Origin: Neofusicoccum parvum
Lineage: Eukaryota; Ascomycota; Dothideomycetes; Botryosphaeriales; Botryosphaeriaceae
Assembly: GCA_020912385.1 (NCBI GenBank)
Contig: CP087208.1
Span: 124,001-188,000 of the forward strand
Direction: 5' to 3'
Length of the DNA: 64,000 nt
How positions within the stretch are numbered: position 1 is the stretch's first letter; each line of letters opens with the position of its first letter. Below, one piece after another: positions 33,401 to 43,881 of this stretch. The translations under genes were made by a program, and so were the position numbers. Under the pieces are notes generated by a model. It was given only the letters and a program-made list of their open reading frames with translations. It searched no databases and had not been told where the DNA came from.

Positions 33401-33819
33401 ACCACTGGGATATCTCAGACAACAACATACTCATCAATGACGCTGGTGAGCCCGTCGCGCTCGTCGACTGGGAACAAGTCCAGACACTGCCGTTCAGCCT
33501 GATCGACCCCTATCCTCGCGCCATCTTCGATGCATACGACGTCAGCAAGCCGCCCGCCCCTCTCAATGGTGGAGAGGAGGAAGACGTTGTCGACATGCAC
33601 AAAACCAATACGGAATTCCACGAGAACTTCCTGCTGCGCGCTGCGTTCAAGAAGCGTCTCGAGGAGCTGCATTCCCCGCATCTTGAGGCTTTCGCAAAGC
33701 CAGAGGTCGACCTGAAGCATCTGATGGGGCTGGCGCGCGAGGCTGACCAAATGAGAAATAGGCTGGAGATTGAGAGCCTGGTTGAGAAGGCGGAAAGTCA
33801 ACTTGGCAGGGGGTTCTAA
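30499..33819 (+). CDS. APH-fold kinase-like protein with long disordered N-terminus
   Basis: Intronless, 1106 residues, ATG at 30499. The first ~620 residues are low-complexity: a basic stretch (MPKRQRQRRG, SSRKRRQAK), many Ser/Pro runs, then an acidic region (GDESEDEDEYAGID). The kinase-like domain runs from about residue 640 to 1090: EYFAEGTFNKLYTVRK, YIFRVCLPAYPWYKLESEIATMELV, HEWMMMDKVKGVCF, LADTLADWMHQLATLRF, catalytic loop LHHWDISDNNILI and LVDWEQV. Compared with its head-to-head neighbour it has an insertion of about 90 residues with a predicted coiled coil (ALLERTLDDCKTSFERKQVEKAQEKW). Catalytic residues are present; substrate unknown. The Ser-rich tail may be a phosphorylation platform, an inference from composition only. 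Confidence 0.88.
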   Translation: MGSASIAQFILAVSHAAEMPKRQRQRRGSGSGSSSSGSSNSSRKRRQAKTMMPPTGAKTPPSESSSAAASPSAESDPFESDTTDTTSSSPAPSSPASTASPKLSKFDKVKAALRRKLPSGRNRKKKTSISSNSSGGISDTSVEGDSPINTKQGRVSAVPEVTITPSTDSSTSASPAASIRTVFRVDPRTGKPAQQYDLHRLSPRSAANARQRQPRRTRNSSRASSPQFPRRTSSLRHSNEFPFDPNTAVQQPDDSHLYQSNPSSPTACSQLSERPLSLEAPSVTSNSSLDKPLPALPQEQRTSVIDFHAAGAATPIQVSPKSIEADDDDTPRAPAWPLPVERQSVYGPTFPIFDAPPVPPKDNSPTNVDDDGATPRTRSGSGSSQPSMYGFHYYNPLDDRALAARLQQIRAKHPSNVTPDDFPSVPTSTAAPGAPLAFANQFENAFQSLSSQAPAQSDSSTRASFASALSTTASFMTALEDVGGDADDEASAAEGEPAAENKGLRTALLSPTENNDDAVPAETNINNASEPLDDSGIDMSKYEAENDIKPATVQQPEMDSDDGVSEAAGSDGGDESEDEDEYAGIDNSIPPINGHFPAQPGAGPNVDLIEDQQGKIKWVPGHSAMPDPEWVMEPQVATIKSVVRVYAHLLDLDKDDIEVEYFAEGTFNKLYTVRKASQAPGSGPEYIFRVCLPAYPWYKLESEIATMELVRKCTDIPVPKIYAFDSDGDNPIGHEWMMMDKVKGVCFKDARESMSMEQKTHLADTLADWMHQLATLRFDKIGSVYRHRKQPASGKEDFKVGPISDQTYMADWRLEYKVHRGPFASTEQFFRSLVDVNLYDVIDPRQKKRSEYAAITHELALLERTLDDCKTSFERKQVEKAQEKWAGRPADKQALITQHHEQIDELRQDQDEHTDTVFWDRARYPLHSAHGAPLNPFEKIPKMCQGLQFVIANLCPSERLGPNSTVLHHWDISDNNILINDAGEPVALVDWEQVQTLPFSLIDPYPRAIFDAYDVSKPPAPLNGGEEEDVVDMHKTNTEFHENFLLRAAFKKRLEELHSPHLEAFAKPEVDLKHLMGLAREADQMRNRLEIESLVEKAESQLGRGF

Positions 33820-34989
33820 GGTGGCTTCGGCATGTTTTATTGCTGGATGGTTTGCATTTGGTGCAGCTGCTCGGGATTTTCTTTCTTGTTTTGCGGAGCT
33901 TTTGAACTTTACTCATGTACTATAGATACCCAGGCGGACTTTGACGGCGAGGGAGTGGACTTTATGTTGGCCTTCGGGCCTGTTCTCGTCTTCGAGAGAG
34001 TAAGGTTTCGGAATTGCGGGCTCTAGGATGCCCTGACTTTTGCTTTTACTCTTCTCTTGCTAGCCGATTAGACTTTCTTCATAGTTCGTTCTTTTCTTTG
34101 GGCCTATGGCTCTGATTATGTATTACTTGTAAATTGAAACTTCATATAAAATCCGATAGAATGCTATGTGCATGACAGCCGCAAACATTCAAGCCAGCAT
34201 CTCCATGATTGACAGTTGGCTCAAGATATTGCTTTTGACCCTGACTCTATATTGTCTCTGATACTAGACTTTCATCTCACACATACAAAGCCGGAAGCAG
34301 AAGTTTCATCACGCAATGATTTATAGTGGATTAATCTTATAGTTGAAGATATTCCCTTCTTGCAAGTTCATAACCACACATACGCGTAATCGATATACAT
34401 GAGCATGTGGCTTTCCGCGATAGCCCGCCAAAGTTCGAATATAAGTTACATATTATCACGATCATCACAAGAAACATGTCGCTTGCACTGTGACCATTGT
34501 TCTAATACTTTTCCATTGTTTAGTCTCAGTCCAGAGAAGCCTACCTTTGGGCCTTGCAAAACCCGCCACCAGCATTAGACCACCATGTCAATGCTAAACC
34601 TATCCAACCAATGCTCCAAAGTACCGGCTAATGCTATAGATATGTACACCAGTGCCTAATGCCTCTAGAGTGAACCAACATGCGCCACCGCCATGCAGAG
34701 GATGCAAAGAAAATCAAAGCTGAAACAGGCTGCAACCCCACGTCGAGAAATCTGTGATGCTGATTCCGCAAGATGAGTAAGGTAGAAGCCGATGCCGAGT
34801 TTGTAAGAGGAAAGCAAGCCGAAAGATTGCGCAAGACACGCAACCGGAGCAGCTTCTGTCGTCTTAGTCTTTTGTTGGATTGTTTTTGGATAGAATTGTA
34901 GAATGCGGTCGACTTTGCCGTCAAGCATCAAGAAAAGCCGAAAAAGAAAAGGTTCAACAGTATGTTGAGCCGCAAGGTGAAGTAGAAGC
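33820..34989. other. Intergenic, convergent 3' ends
   Basis: 1.2 kb of AT-richer sequence with only short ORFs; likely 3' UTRs and spacer. No RNA gene, repeat or mobile element seen. Confidence 0.5.
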
Positions 34990-35577
34990 CTACTTCTTCT
35001 GCTTGGGCTTCTGGCAGTCGTACTTCGCGTAGTCATCGACTGAAGGGTTACCCTTCGACCAGTCCCAGATTGGCCTGCCGTTCTTGCCCTTGCGGGACTT
35101 CTTCTCCTTCTCAGTCTTCTGCTGGGCCATCATGGCGTTGGCGGCATCCTCGCTCGCGCCGCAGATGGTGCCGTCGGGAATGATGTACTGCGGGTTGCAA
35201 GTCGACACGCTCTCGATGCTGTCCTCAAAGGCCTTGCGGATGATGGCGCCGTAGTTGTCGGGGACATTCATGAACAAGTCCTTGTGAACGTGCGCCGAGC
35301 AGACGTAGGGTGTCTTGCCCATCTGGCTGTTCACGGAGGCCTTTGTACCGCCAGCATTGGCAGCAACCGAGAAGCGGAGCCACGGCGTGCCGGTGGTCGT
35401 ACCCTCGTAGTCGATGTGATGGGTGTACTTCGACGAGACGTTGATGAGAGCACTCTTGGACTTCTTGACGTCGAAGGAAGTCATGACTTGACAAAGTCTA
35501 TCGTCATCGAACTTGTCGAGGAATTCGTGAAGATCCCTGGGGTAGCCAGAGTTGCTGTAAATCTGGTTGCTTGGCAT
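34990..35577 (-). CDS. Hypothetical protein with basic C-terminus
   Basis: 195 residues from ATG 35577. I do not recognise the family. The N-terminal two thirds look folded and mixed alpha/beta (DLHEFLDKFDDDRLCQVM, ALINVSSKYTHHIDYEGTTTGTPWLRFSV, TPYVCSAHVHKDLFMNVPDNYGAIIRKAF). The last 50 residues are lysine-rich (KTEKEKKSRKGKNGRPIWDWSKGN, KYDCQKPKQKK). No signal peptide or membrane segment from this start. The same frame is open upstream to an ATG at 35739, which would add 54 residues of amphipathic, almost acid-free character; that could be a targeting sequence or simply a leader. Even base composition and a single long frame support it being real. Confidence 0.65.
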   Translation of the reverse strand: MPSNQIYSNSGYPRDLHEFLDKFDDDRLCQVMTSFDVKKSKSALINVSSKYTHHIDYEGTTTGTPWLRFSVAANAGGTKASVNSQMGKTPYVCSAHVHKDLFMNVPDNYGAIIRKAFEDSIESVSTCNPQYIIPDGTICGASEDAANAMMAQQKTEKEKKSRKGKNGRPIWDWSKGNPSVDDYAKYDCQKPKQKK

Positions 35578-37868
35578 GGTTACTTTGTGTCTATCTTCAG
35601 TATGTAAGCAAACTAAGCATGGAAGGTACAAGCGCATGCGAAAGGACGTGGGGAAAAGGTTAAGAGTGGAAAATTGGCGGGGGGCAGGAAATAAATCATG
35701 GGCAAGGTGCTGTTGCGGTATCAAGAGTGGTTTGAACATACCTGAAGTTCAAAAGCGGACCGAAGTTAGCGAGGAGCGAGTCTCAAAGTCAGAGGAAGTT
35801 CTTGGAGGATGGTGTAGTGGAGAGGAAGGGAAAAGGGTGTGTAGAAGAAGGAAGGGCTTGATAAAGGTTATGGAGCGCGATCGCGTGTTTACGGCAAGGC
35901 TAACACAGAGAGACTCGGTTAAAAGTGTTAAGTGTGGTGAATGTGTGCCCGGTGTCCATGTGGTGAAGGATTTGGTAGCGCGCATGGGGGCCGTGCTTCC
36001 TTGTTTGCGCCGCGTGCCAGAGCAGGTATCCCCAGCGCGTTTACGGGATCCAAGCACGTGAAACTACCTCACTATCACTTGAAAGCCATTGTGCCAGAGA
36101 GTGGCCGCGATCTCGTAAGCTGCATGGACATAAGTGACTCTGTAGAGAAGCACAATTCAAGCATGAAGGATATGCGGCAAGCCCACCAGAAAAACCTAAC
36201 AAATGCCAGCTATCTGGTATAATATGTCACTGTTATACGCTCAAGCAATATCACTGCGCGAAACGAATTAATATCCCCTGCGAGCATAGGTCACCCAGTT
36301 CTGACGGTGAGAGATTGTAAGATACTAAATCAGGGACGTCCAGCCCACGCAGGAGCTACACAAACTTTCTATACACACGTGTTGCAGCAACTTCGAGGGA
36401 ATTTGGAAGATATCGGAGAGACGCAAGATATCATGCAGCAACGCGAACAATGTTGACCAAGCCTTTGGTCACTACACTATGTTAATGACGTTCGTCTAAA
36501 ATCACAAACCACCGATAGCTACCGCATCACTACCTTGTAGACTGATAAGAATTCAAAATTGCTTTCAAGTGTTCGAATACCAAGTCATATATGGCTCATA
36601 CGAAGAACTGCCACCGGAGAAGCGCGTGCTACGCAACCTTTCAGTATCACGATATCTAAAAAATCTCCACTTGACATTGACCAGCCCGAATTGATCCCGC
36701 GGCACACAATGCCAAACTCTGTGCTCTTTCCTGGATCCCGGTAACCGGATGCTCATTCTTACTGGCAAGGTGAAGCACAGGAGGTCGACGTCACAAGCAG
36801 CACCAAGTGGGCTTACAGGACTTTCAATCCGAACCTTACCGGGCTATCTAGCATTCGAAAATGATAATCCGGATTAGCATCGGCAGTGTTTGGAATGAAG
36901 TCGATATAAGCATGTGTGGGTTCCTCGGGAGCGGGCGGGGAGGCTGTGCAATACATCTTTGGCCCACTCTGAGATATTCTGCGTGCACTCCGCAAAGCTT
37001 CAGGAGTATCCGGTATGCTTAATACGTCATGATCCGCGCTAGTCATTATGGAGCTTCTTAATTCTGCAATTCTGTAAGGTCTATGGTTGCGCTGGAGAAA
37101 AGTACGTCCTGCCCAAAAGGCTGGAATGCTCGATTCTGTGCACGAAGATCACGCTGAGTTGTACCCCGCAAGATAAGATCCCTGCGTATCTGTCGGCACT
37201 GCCGGACAGGGGTTCAAAGTTCAAAGCTAATGAAGATGCAGTAGCTGCCACATGGCTGCAGTAGCGCGTGGCAACAAGGGCCCAATGCACCGGAAAAATA
37301 CTTGACGCCTCACTTCTGCAAGAGGCTCATTATAAACTTCTCGATGTCTCTATGATTGGCACATTGGATTTTGGCTACTGCGGATTACTGTAGGAGCCAC
37401 ATCCAACAATGCATGACAAAGCGGAGATGTAATCATGCGCTGTAGAAAGCTGCCGACGCAAAGCCGTGAGTATCATACTTTCATCAAAATTACGTCCATG
37501 ATCATACGCTGGAATGCTAAGCGTGGCAATGGCTGCTCTCCTGTAGCGAGTGTCTGTGTCCCTGCTCATGAAATGCCTTCACCTTTTTTCCCCGTCTGCG
37601 TCCTTCAACCGAGCCACGGACAAATTCAAAATGCGCCCACCAACCATCTCATCGTATTACTAGAGGTCGACTCATAGTAAGGGTATAAGTCATGTCGAAA
37701 TATAATCACGCCCGCTCAAAACTTCGGTGGTGTCAGTAAAATCCTCAGCATGTCACTCTGGAGGGCCTTACCAATGGAAGTAATCTGAAGACCACCATTG
37801 CTCCTCTTGTAGGCCCCATCCAATGCCCTACATGTCTAATCCAACCACAGTCTACGCGATCAGACCTG
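35578..37868. other. Gene-poor stretch
   Basis: 2.3 kb. The first 480 bp are likely promoter of the orphan gene. The rest is AT-richer with short ORFs only. One 77-codon minus-strand ORF with an ATG (36813-37046) has plausible composition but no motif and no flanking exon I could join. I found no terminal repeats or transposase-like sequence, so a degraded element cannot be shown. Confidence 0.45.
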
Positions 37869-38261
37869 TTACAGATGCATGCCGTGTGAGGTGCCGTTGA
37901 GTGTGCTGTTGGATACTTGGATGCCGGCACCCATGAGCAGCCCGGTGAACTCTTGTTGGGCTGACCTCTCGAGTACACTGTATAAACCCTTCGGCTCGAG
38001 CGCAAGGTGGTGCGAGATCAAGCGGAAGCTTGCGAAGCACAGTGGTACTATAGCTTTCCAGAGCGTGAAAGAAATACAGAGGCCAAGTAGGGCGTAGATA
38101 ATCATCTTTTCCCAGAAGTCCATAACGTAGAGACCATAAGTTACCTCGAAGCGGTAGATGAAGGCGCTTGTGCTCTCACGAGTAACCGTCAGGAGGTTGC
38201 TGGGAAATGAAGGCTTGGAGGGCTGTTCCATGATCCAGTCTTCCTTCAGAGTATGATCCAT
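37869..38261 (-). CDS. Probable small subunit of serine palmitoyltransferase
   Basis: 130 residues from ATG 38261. The core at about residues 33-82 (FIYRFEVTYGLYVMDFWEKMIIYALLGL, split here for length, then CISFTLWKAIV) fits the ssSPT/Tsc3-like pattern: an aromatic-rich lead, T.LY, a hydrophobic, an acidic residue, an aromatic-WE(K/R), then one membrane segment (about 52-78). Human SPTSSA has the same order of features. These tiny subunits activate serine palmitoyltransferase in the endoplasmic reticulum, the first step of sphingolipid synthesis. The 48-residue tail after the membrane segment has no counterpart that I know and ends with three N-glycosylation-like sites. The gene is isolated in a gene-poor region, and the match is to a short pattern, so the call is moderate. 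Confidence 0.55.
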   Translation of the reverse strand: MDHTLKEDWIMEQPSKPSFPSNLLTVTRESTSAFIYRFEVTYGLYVMDFWEKMIIYALLGLCISFTLWKAIVPLCFASFRLISHHLALEPKGLYSVLERSAQQEFTGLLMGAGIQVSNSTLNGTSHGMHL

Positions 38262-40014
38262 GGCGACGGAGTAGTAAGGTAGTAGAGGTCAAGTGGAGTC
38301 GGAATCAAGGACACGGAGGACTGAGATATAGTTAGCCAAGCACTGCTGGAAATTGAGGGGAGGCATGGAGGTTGATGCGCTTCTTCGATCGCTGATCTGA
38401 GAATCGAAGCCTAGCCGAATAGGAAGTCCATGCTACACACCTTGCTACGCTTTGTCACGGGAGACCCTGGTAGCGCGCAGACAGGCGTGGACGCTGGGAT
38501 GATTGAGCGATGCACAGAGCAGAAAGAGATAACCTCAGGCGCAGACTGGGGGATTTGAAATATAAGCTTGCGGCGCGTCGGCCACAGAGAAGCGGAGAGA
38601 TGTACGATCAAGCGATCAGTAAAGATTTGGTCATCGTGTCGACGGCTGAGATCGAAAAGCTCGAGATGCTCGGACGCAGGCAGGCATGCACCGGTGCAGC
38701 TTCCTGTGATGCAACAAGCATTGGCGGGTGCTTGCCGCAGAGCCTGGAGCCGGCGCCATACCGCAAACGTGAAAGAGCATTCAGGGCGCTTGGCCATGAT
38801 TGGATCTTGATAGTCAGATTCGGCGTGCTTCGGTGAGATGGGCCGGGCACTTGTGGCCCTAAAGTTTATTCCGGAGCTTCCGTCGGGGCGTCATAGACAC
38901 ATGAAGTTGTCTTCGGAGCCCAGCCTCTATCTCGCGTCAACAGATGCTGCAGCCAGCGCGTCGACAGGACTGACCGAACCCAAGACCACGCCTAGCCGTG
39001 AGGAGGTGGATTGTGAATTCGAAGGAAAGAGGCTGCTTGAATATCCGGACGGATGCTCCAACTCATGATGCGGGCGAGTTGCGAGAGCATTCCACGCTAG
39101 CGGTCAGCAGCAGCACCCGTGCGTCGCGCAGTGCGGCTCGCCCGAGACGACGGCGAGATTCACGCTGCGTGGGGGCTGTGGTGGAGTGACTGCAGTTCAG
39201 TCTGCGGGCTCGGGAATCGGCATCGAGATGATGAGGAAAAAGACGCGCTTGCGATTTCCTCGAGCAGCAAGAGTAAGAGGGCGTGCGTGCACAGGGCTGA
39301 AGGAGCAAAGTCGGCGCTCGGAGACAGCCTCTCCCAGCAAGCGCGGAATCGCCGCTATGTCCGTGGCACCAATGCAGCCCGCAATTGCGGCCCAGAATGT
39401 GAGGCTTCTTCTGGCCTGAATGTCCAACTCTTCTCAATTGGGCTGCTGGTCAAGTCATCTCGCGCCCAAAGAATGGCCTTCACACGCATTCCTGCAGGGG
39501 TACTTGCTACTGGCGTACAGCACAGATGATGCTTGGCTCCGTCGAAGATGCGCCTTCCCCACCGGACAGTGAGTGGCCTGTGGTGGATCTCTCGGCTAAC
39601 AGGCTCTCGTAACTCCGAGTATCAAGCGGGCGGCGCTGATCATCGATCGCCTTATTGGGCTGTGCTTGACTGCCTCTGCGTCGGCGACATATTGCTTTTG
39701 GCGACGGTGAACATTTAGGCTCCTGTCCAGTTGGAATTGAACGATATGTGGAGGCCGTCAACTCTCTTATCTCAGGCACACGCAGGCTGTCATTGCTGCC
39801 CCGCGGCCGGCGAGTGACGTCGGACGAAAGTCGTGTCATGTGTGGCGCTTACCTCACCCGCGGCTGACTCGCAAAGAAACAATGGCACGCGTCCGTTGAT
39901 TGAGGCGCGTCACCGCGACCTTCTCGCGACAGACTCGCTCCGCCCATCTCTTTCAACAACCCCGCCGCCACCCACCCTCCACATGCAAGCTGCGGCTTCG
40001 CGTTTTTCGCCACG
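38262..40014. other. Gene-poor stretch upstream of DNA polymerase delta
   Basis: 1.75 kb. Several overlapping ORFs of 60-136 codons occur on both strands, most lacking ATG. The best ATG-started one (38411-38797, minus, 128 codons) has no motif and is not called. The right end is the polymerase promoter, with an overlapping upstream ORF at 39983. Confidence 0.45.
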
Positions 40015-40045
40015 ATGCCTGCTGCAACCCTCGCTACCCCAATGA
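39983..40045 (+). promoter_or_regulatory. Upstream ORF overlapping the DNA polymerase delta start
   Basis: ATG 39983 opens a 20-codon frame, out of frame with the polymerase, that runs across the polymerase ATG at 40015. Its TGA (40043-40045) overlaps the in-frame second methionine codon of the polymerase (ATG 40042-40044) as ATGA. The arrangement could allow termination-reinitiation at Met10. Confidence 0.5.
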
Positions 40046-43000
40046 AGAGGGTTTTGACCGAAACCACCAGCGCCCGCCGCAACATTGCCGCCTCTCCGCA
40101 GTCGGCCAAGAAGCGCAAGCTCAATCAGACCCCGCTCAAGGCTCCTGCAAATGCCCCCAACTTGATCGGCTCCAGCCAGCCCAAGAGCCAGTTTGAAGAA
40201 GACCTAGAGAAGCTAGGCGAGAACATACAAGGCCTGAAGGGCGCGAATTCAGAGAAGGACCAACTGTGGGCGCGTCCGAAGCTCGACGACTTCGACCCTG
40301 AGAGCGATGACTTGTGCTTTCAACAAATTGATGCAGAAGAAGGAACGCTTCACGGCGGTAAAGCGACCGTGAAGCTTTACGGCGTTACGCAGGTAATACC
40401 TCTCGACTCCTCCCATCTCACGCGTCTCTAACACGCCACTCGCAGACTGGCCACTCTGTTCTCCTCCATGTCACCGACTTCGTACATTATCTTTACGTAC
40501 CCGCGCCAATGTCCTTCACACAAGCCGATTGCCAGCCCTTCAAAGCCTACCTGGAAACCCAAATCGCCCAACACCAGCCCGCTATCCATTCCGTGCAGAT
40601 GGTCATGCGGGAGAACATATATGGCTTCCAGGGCAACCAGAAGAGCCCATACCTCAAGATATCCGTCACAGATCCGAAATTCATCAACAGACTACGCACA
40701 ACAATCGAGTCTGGAAATGCCAACTACAAGGGTCTCTGGAAAGCCGCAGATGGAAGCATATTGACCTTTGACAATCTGCAATATGTACTCCGCTTCATGG
40801 TCGATTGCAAGGTATGTGGCGCATTGATTGTTGCCCGTTCTTAATCTGACGCGTGCAGGTCGCTGGAATGTCGTGGGTTGAGGCCAAGGCGGGCAAGTAC
40901 CACATGATACCGCACAGAGACCGCCACTCCACCTGCCAGATAGAGGCCTATGTTCACTACCGGGACCTCATTGCACATCAAGCTGTCGGAGATTGGGCCA
41001 AGATGGCACCACTGCGTATTCTGTCCTTCGATATCGAGTGCGCTGGCCGTAAAGGCATTTTCCCAGAGCCCAATGTGGATCCCGTCATCCAGATTGCAAA
41101 CGTCGTCACAATTGCTGGGGAAGAGAAGTCGTTCGTGCGGAACGTCTTCTGCTTGGACACATGTGCCCTGATCGTCAACGCCCAAGTCCTCGAGTACGAT
41201 TCCGAGGAGAAGATGTTGATGGCCTGGAGAGACTTTTTGGAGGAGGTGGACCCGGATGTCATCATTGGCTACAACATCGCCAACTTCGATTTTCCCTATT
41301 TGCTTGACCGCGCCAAACACCTGAAGTGCGGACGCTTTCCGTACTGGACAAGACTAAAGAACACAATGTCCCAAGCCAAGGAGACAAATTTCTCCAGCAA
41401 GCAGATGGGCAACCGTGACACCAAGGCCACCAACACCAACGGACGCATTCAGCTCGATCTTCTTCAACTCGTGCAGCGCGACTATCAGCTGCGGAGTTAC
41501 ACTCTGAACTCTGTTTGCGCCCATTTCCTAGGCGAGCAGAAGGAAGACGTGCACCACACCATGATCACTGAGCTTTTCAACGGTGATGCAAATTCAAGAC
41601 GTCGTCTTGCCGTCTACTGTTTGAAGGATGCGTACCTTCCCATGAGGCTGCTCGATAAGCTCATGTGTCTTGTCAACTACACCGAAATGGCGAGAGTCAC
41701 GGGTGTACCTTTCAGTTACCTGCTCTCTCGTGGACAGCAGGTTAAATTCCTTAGCCAGTTGTACCGAAAGGCATTGGAGCAACAGTTGGTCATTCCCAAT
41801 CTCCGCTCAGAAAGCTCGGACGACCAGTACGAAGGTGCCACTGTTATTGAACCCACGCGCGGTTACTACGACGTCCCCATCGCTACTCTCGATTTCGCGT
41901 CCCTATACCCAAGTGTCATACAGGCCCACAATCTCTGTTACACGACGCTATTGAACAAGTCAGCCGTTGAAAAGATGAACCTGAAGAAGGACGAGGACTA
42001 CATCGTCACTCCTAACGGTGATCTCTTCTGTACCGCCAAGGTTCGCAAGGGTCTGTTGAGTCAAATTTTCGAGGAGTTGCTTGGCGCCAGAAAGCAAGCG
42101 AAGAAGGAGATGGCATCGGAAAAGGATCCATTCAAGAAGGCCGTGCTCAACGGACGTCAGCTGGCCTTGAAAGTCAGTGCCAACAGTGTATACGGTCTTA
42201 CAGGTGCCACGAACGGAAAGCTTCCCTGTCTAGCAATCGCCAGTAGCACAACGAGTTACGGTCGCCAGATGATTGAGAAGACGAAGGATGCCGTGGAAAA
42301 GCACTACACCATCGCCAACGGATATTCCCACGACGCCCAGGTCATTTACGGTGACACTGACTCGGTGATGATCAAGTTTGGTCCGAAAGAGCTGGAAAAG
42401 GCAATGGAGTTGGGCGAGGAAGCCGCGGGTTTCGCCACATCACAATTCATGAAGCCCATCAAGCTCGAGTTCGAAAAGGTCTACTTCCCCTACCTCCTCA
42501 TCAACAAGAAGCGGTATGCTGGTCTCTACTGGACCAACCCCAACAAGTGGGACAAGATGGACACGAAGGGTATCGAGACAGTGCGCCGTGACAACTGTCG
42601 ATTGGTCCAAACGGTCATCGAAACGTCCCTACGCATGCTCTTGATCGACCGCGACGTCAACGGAGCGCAAGAGTGAGTGGTGTCCCACAGGAGTCAGTCA
42701 TGACATCGCGCTAACATTTTCTAGGTTCGTCAAAGAGACAATCTCCGATTTGTTGCAAAACAAGATCGATATGTCCAACCTCGTGATCACAAAAGCCCTG
42801 GCCAAGACGGACTACGCCGCAAAACAGGCCCACGTCGAGCTTGCAGAGCGGATGAAGAAACGCGATGCCGGTTCCGCACCCGCCTTGGGTGATCGTGTTG
42901 CATACGTCATTGTGAAAGGAGCAGCTGATTCGAAAAACTATGAGAAATCGGAAGATCCAATCTACGTTCTGGAGAACAACCTGCCGATCGACACCAAGTA

Positions 43001-43463
43001 TTACCTCGACAACCAGCTGGCGAAGCCACTTGGCAGGATCTTCGAGCCCATTCTCGGAGAGAAGAAGGCGGCGCAACTCCTGACGGGCGAGCACACCCGA
43101 AGTATCTCGGTTGCAGCTCCTACAATGGGTGGCCTGATGAAGTTCGCGAAGAAGACGGCGACGTGCATGGGGTGCAAGAAGCCGCTGATGAGCGCTGAAG
43201 AGCGTAATGGTGCAGTCTGCGAGAACTGTCGCCCACGCTTCGGCGAGCTGTACCAGAAGACACTGTCCAAGGTCAGCGACCTCGAGGTGCGTTTCGCGCG
43301 GTTGTGGACGCAGTGCCAGCGTTGCCAAGGCAGCATGCACAACGAAGTCATCTGCAGCAGCAGAGACTGTCCAATCTTCTACATGCGGATGAAGGCGAAG
43401 AAGGATGTCGAGGACGCAGGCAAGGAGCTCGTGCGCTTCGACAGGGACGCGGTGGTGTGGTGA
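40015..43463 (+). CDS. pol3: DNA polymerase delta catalytic subunit
   Basis: Four exons: 40015-40392, 40446-40811, 40859-42672 and 42725-43463; 1098 residues, the usual length for this B-family polymerase. It replicates the lagging strand and proofreads. Seen: exonuclease motif I in FDIECAG (about residue 305), exo [16 protein letters not shown], polymerase motif [10 protein letters not shown] (about 592), motif [13 protein letters not shown] and motif C YGDTDSVM (about 745). At the C-terminus are two cysteine clusters, CMGCKKP....CENC (zinc, PCNA-related) and [19 protein letters not shown] (iron-sulphur cluster and B-subunit binding). Two start codons are possible, 40015 and 40042, because an upstream ORF covers the first. 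Introns are 53, 47 and 52 nt. The next gene, CSN5, follows on the same strand after 418 bp. Confidence 0.97.
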
Positions 43464-43881
43464 GATGACCAATCTGGCAAGGGAACACGGCAGCTTATAC
43501 CCAGCATCTTTTACGCGGTCAGATGTGTGGTCGGTGTCTCTTGTGTGAAGAAAAGTTGTGCACGATTATGGGTCAGGTTTCAGACGTCATGGGCTTTTAT
43601 CAGGGCATTGCTGGAGTTATCGTCGGGCTGCATATTCAAGATACCGGGCATCGTAATTGACTACAAATATTCGGGAGTGAAGACATCTGCTTTCTGTGAA
43701 GTGAAGCATTGATTTATGTGATGACTGCGGCCTGGTTGTGATTGGCTGGCCGAGGGTGCTGTCTGTTTGGCGCGTTTGCACATGTGCGATAAGCGATAAA
43801 GCTCTAGGCTACTGCTCAACTGCTCCGACCCGCAACATCGCCCGTCCACCGTCCCACCCTCACTGCCGCCACACCGTCGCC
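43464..43881. promoter_or_regulatory. Intergenic region ahead of csn5
   Basis: 418 bp holding the 3' UTR of pol3 and the promoter of csn5. No clear core element; CCACC-rich leader just before ATG 43882. Confidence 0.4.

Noticed and set aside
36565..36600. TTCGAATACC, resembling a tRNA B box
   Set aside because: No matching A box or acceptor-stem pairing at tRNA distance; not a tRNA gene. I could not scan exhaustively by eye, so a covariance-model tRNA search would be decisive.
38411..38797. 128-codon minus-strand ATG ORF
   Set aside because: No motif, overlaps another ORF of similar length on the plus strand; no evidence to prefer either.
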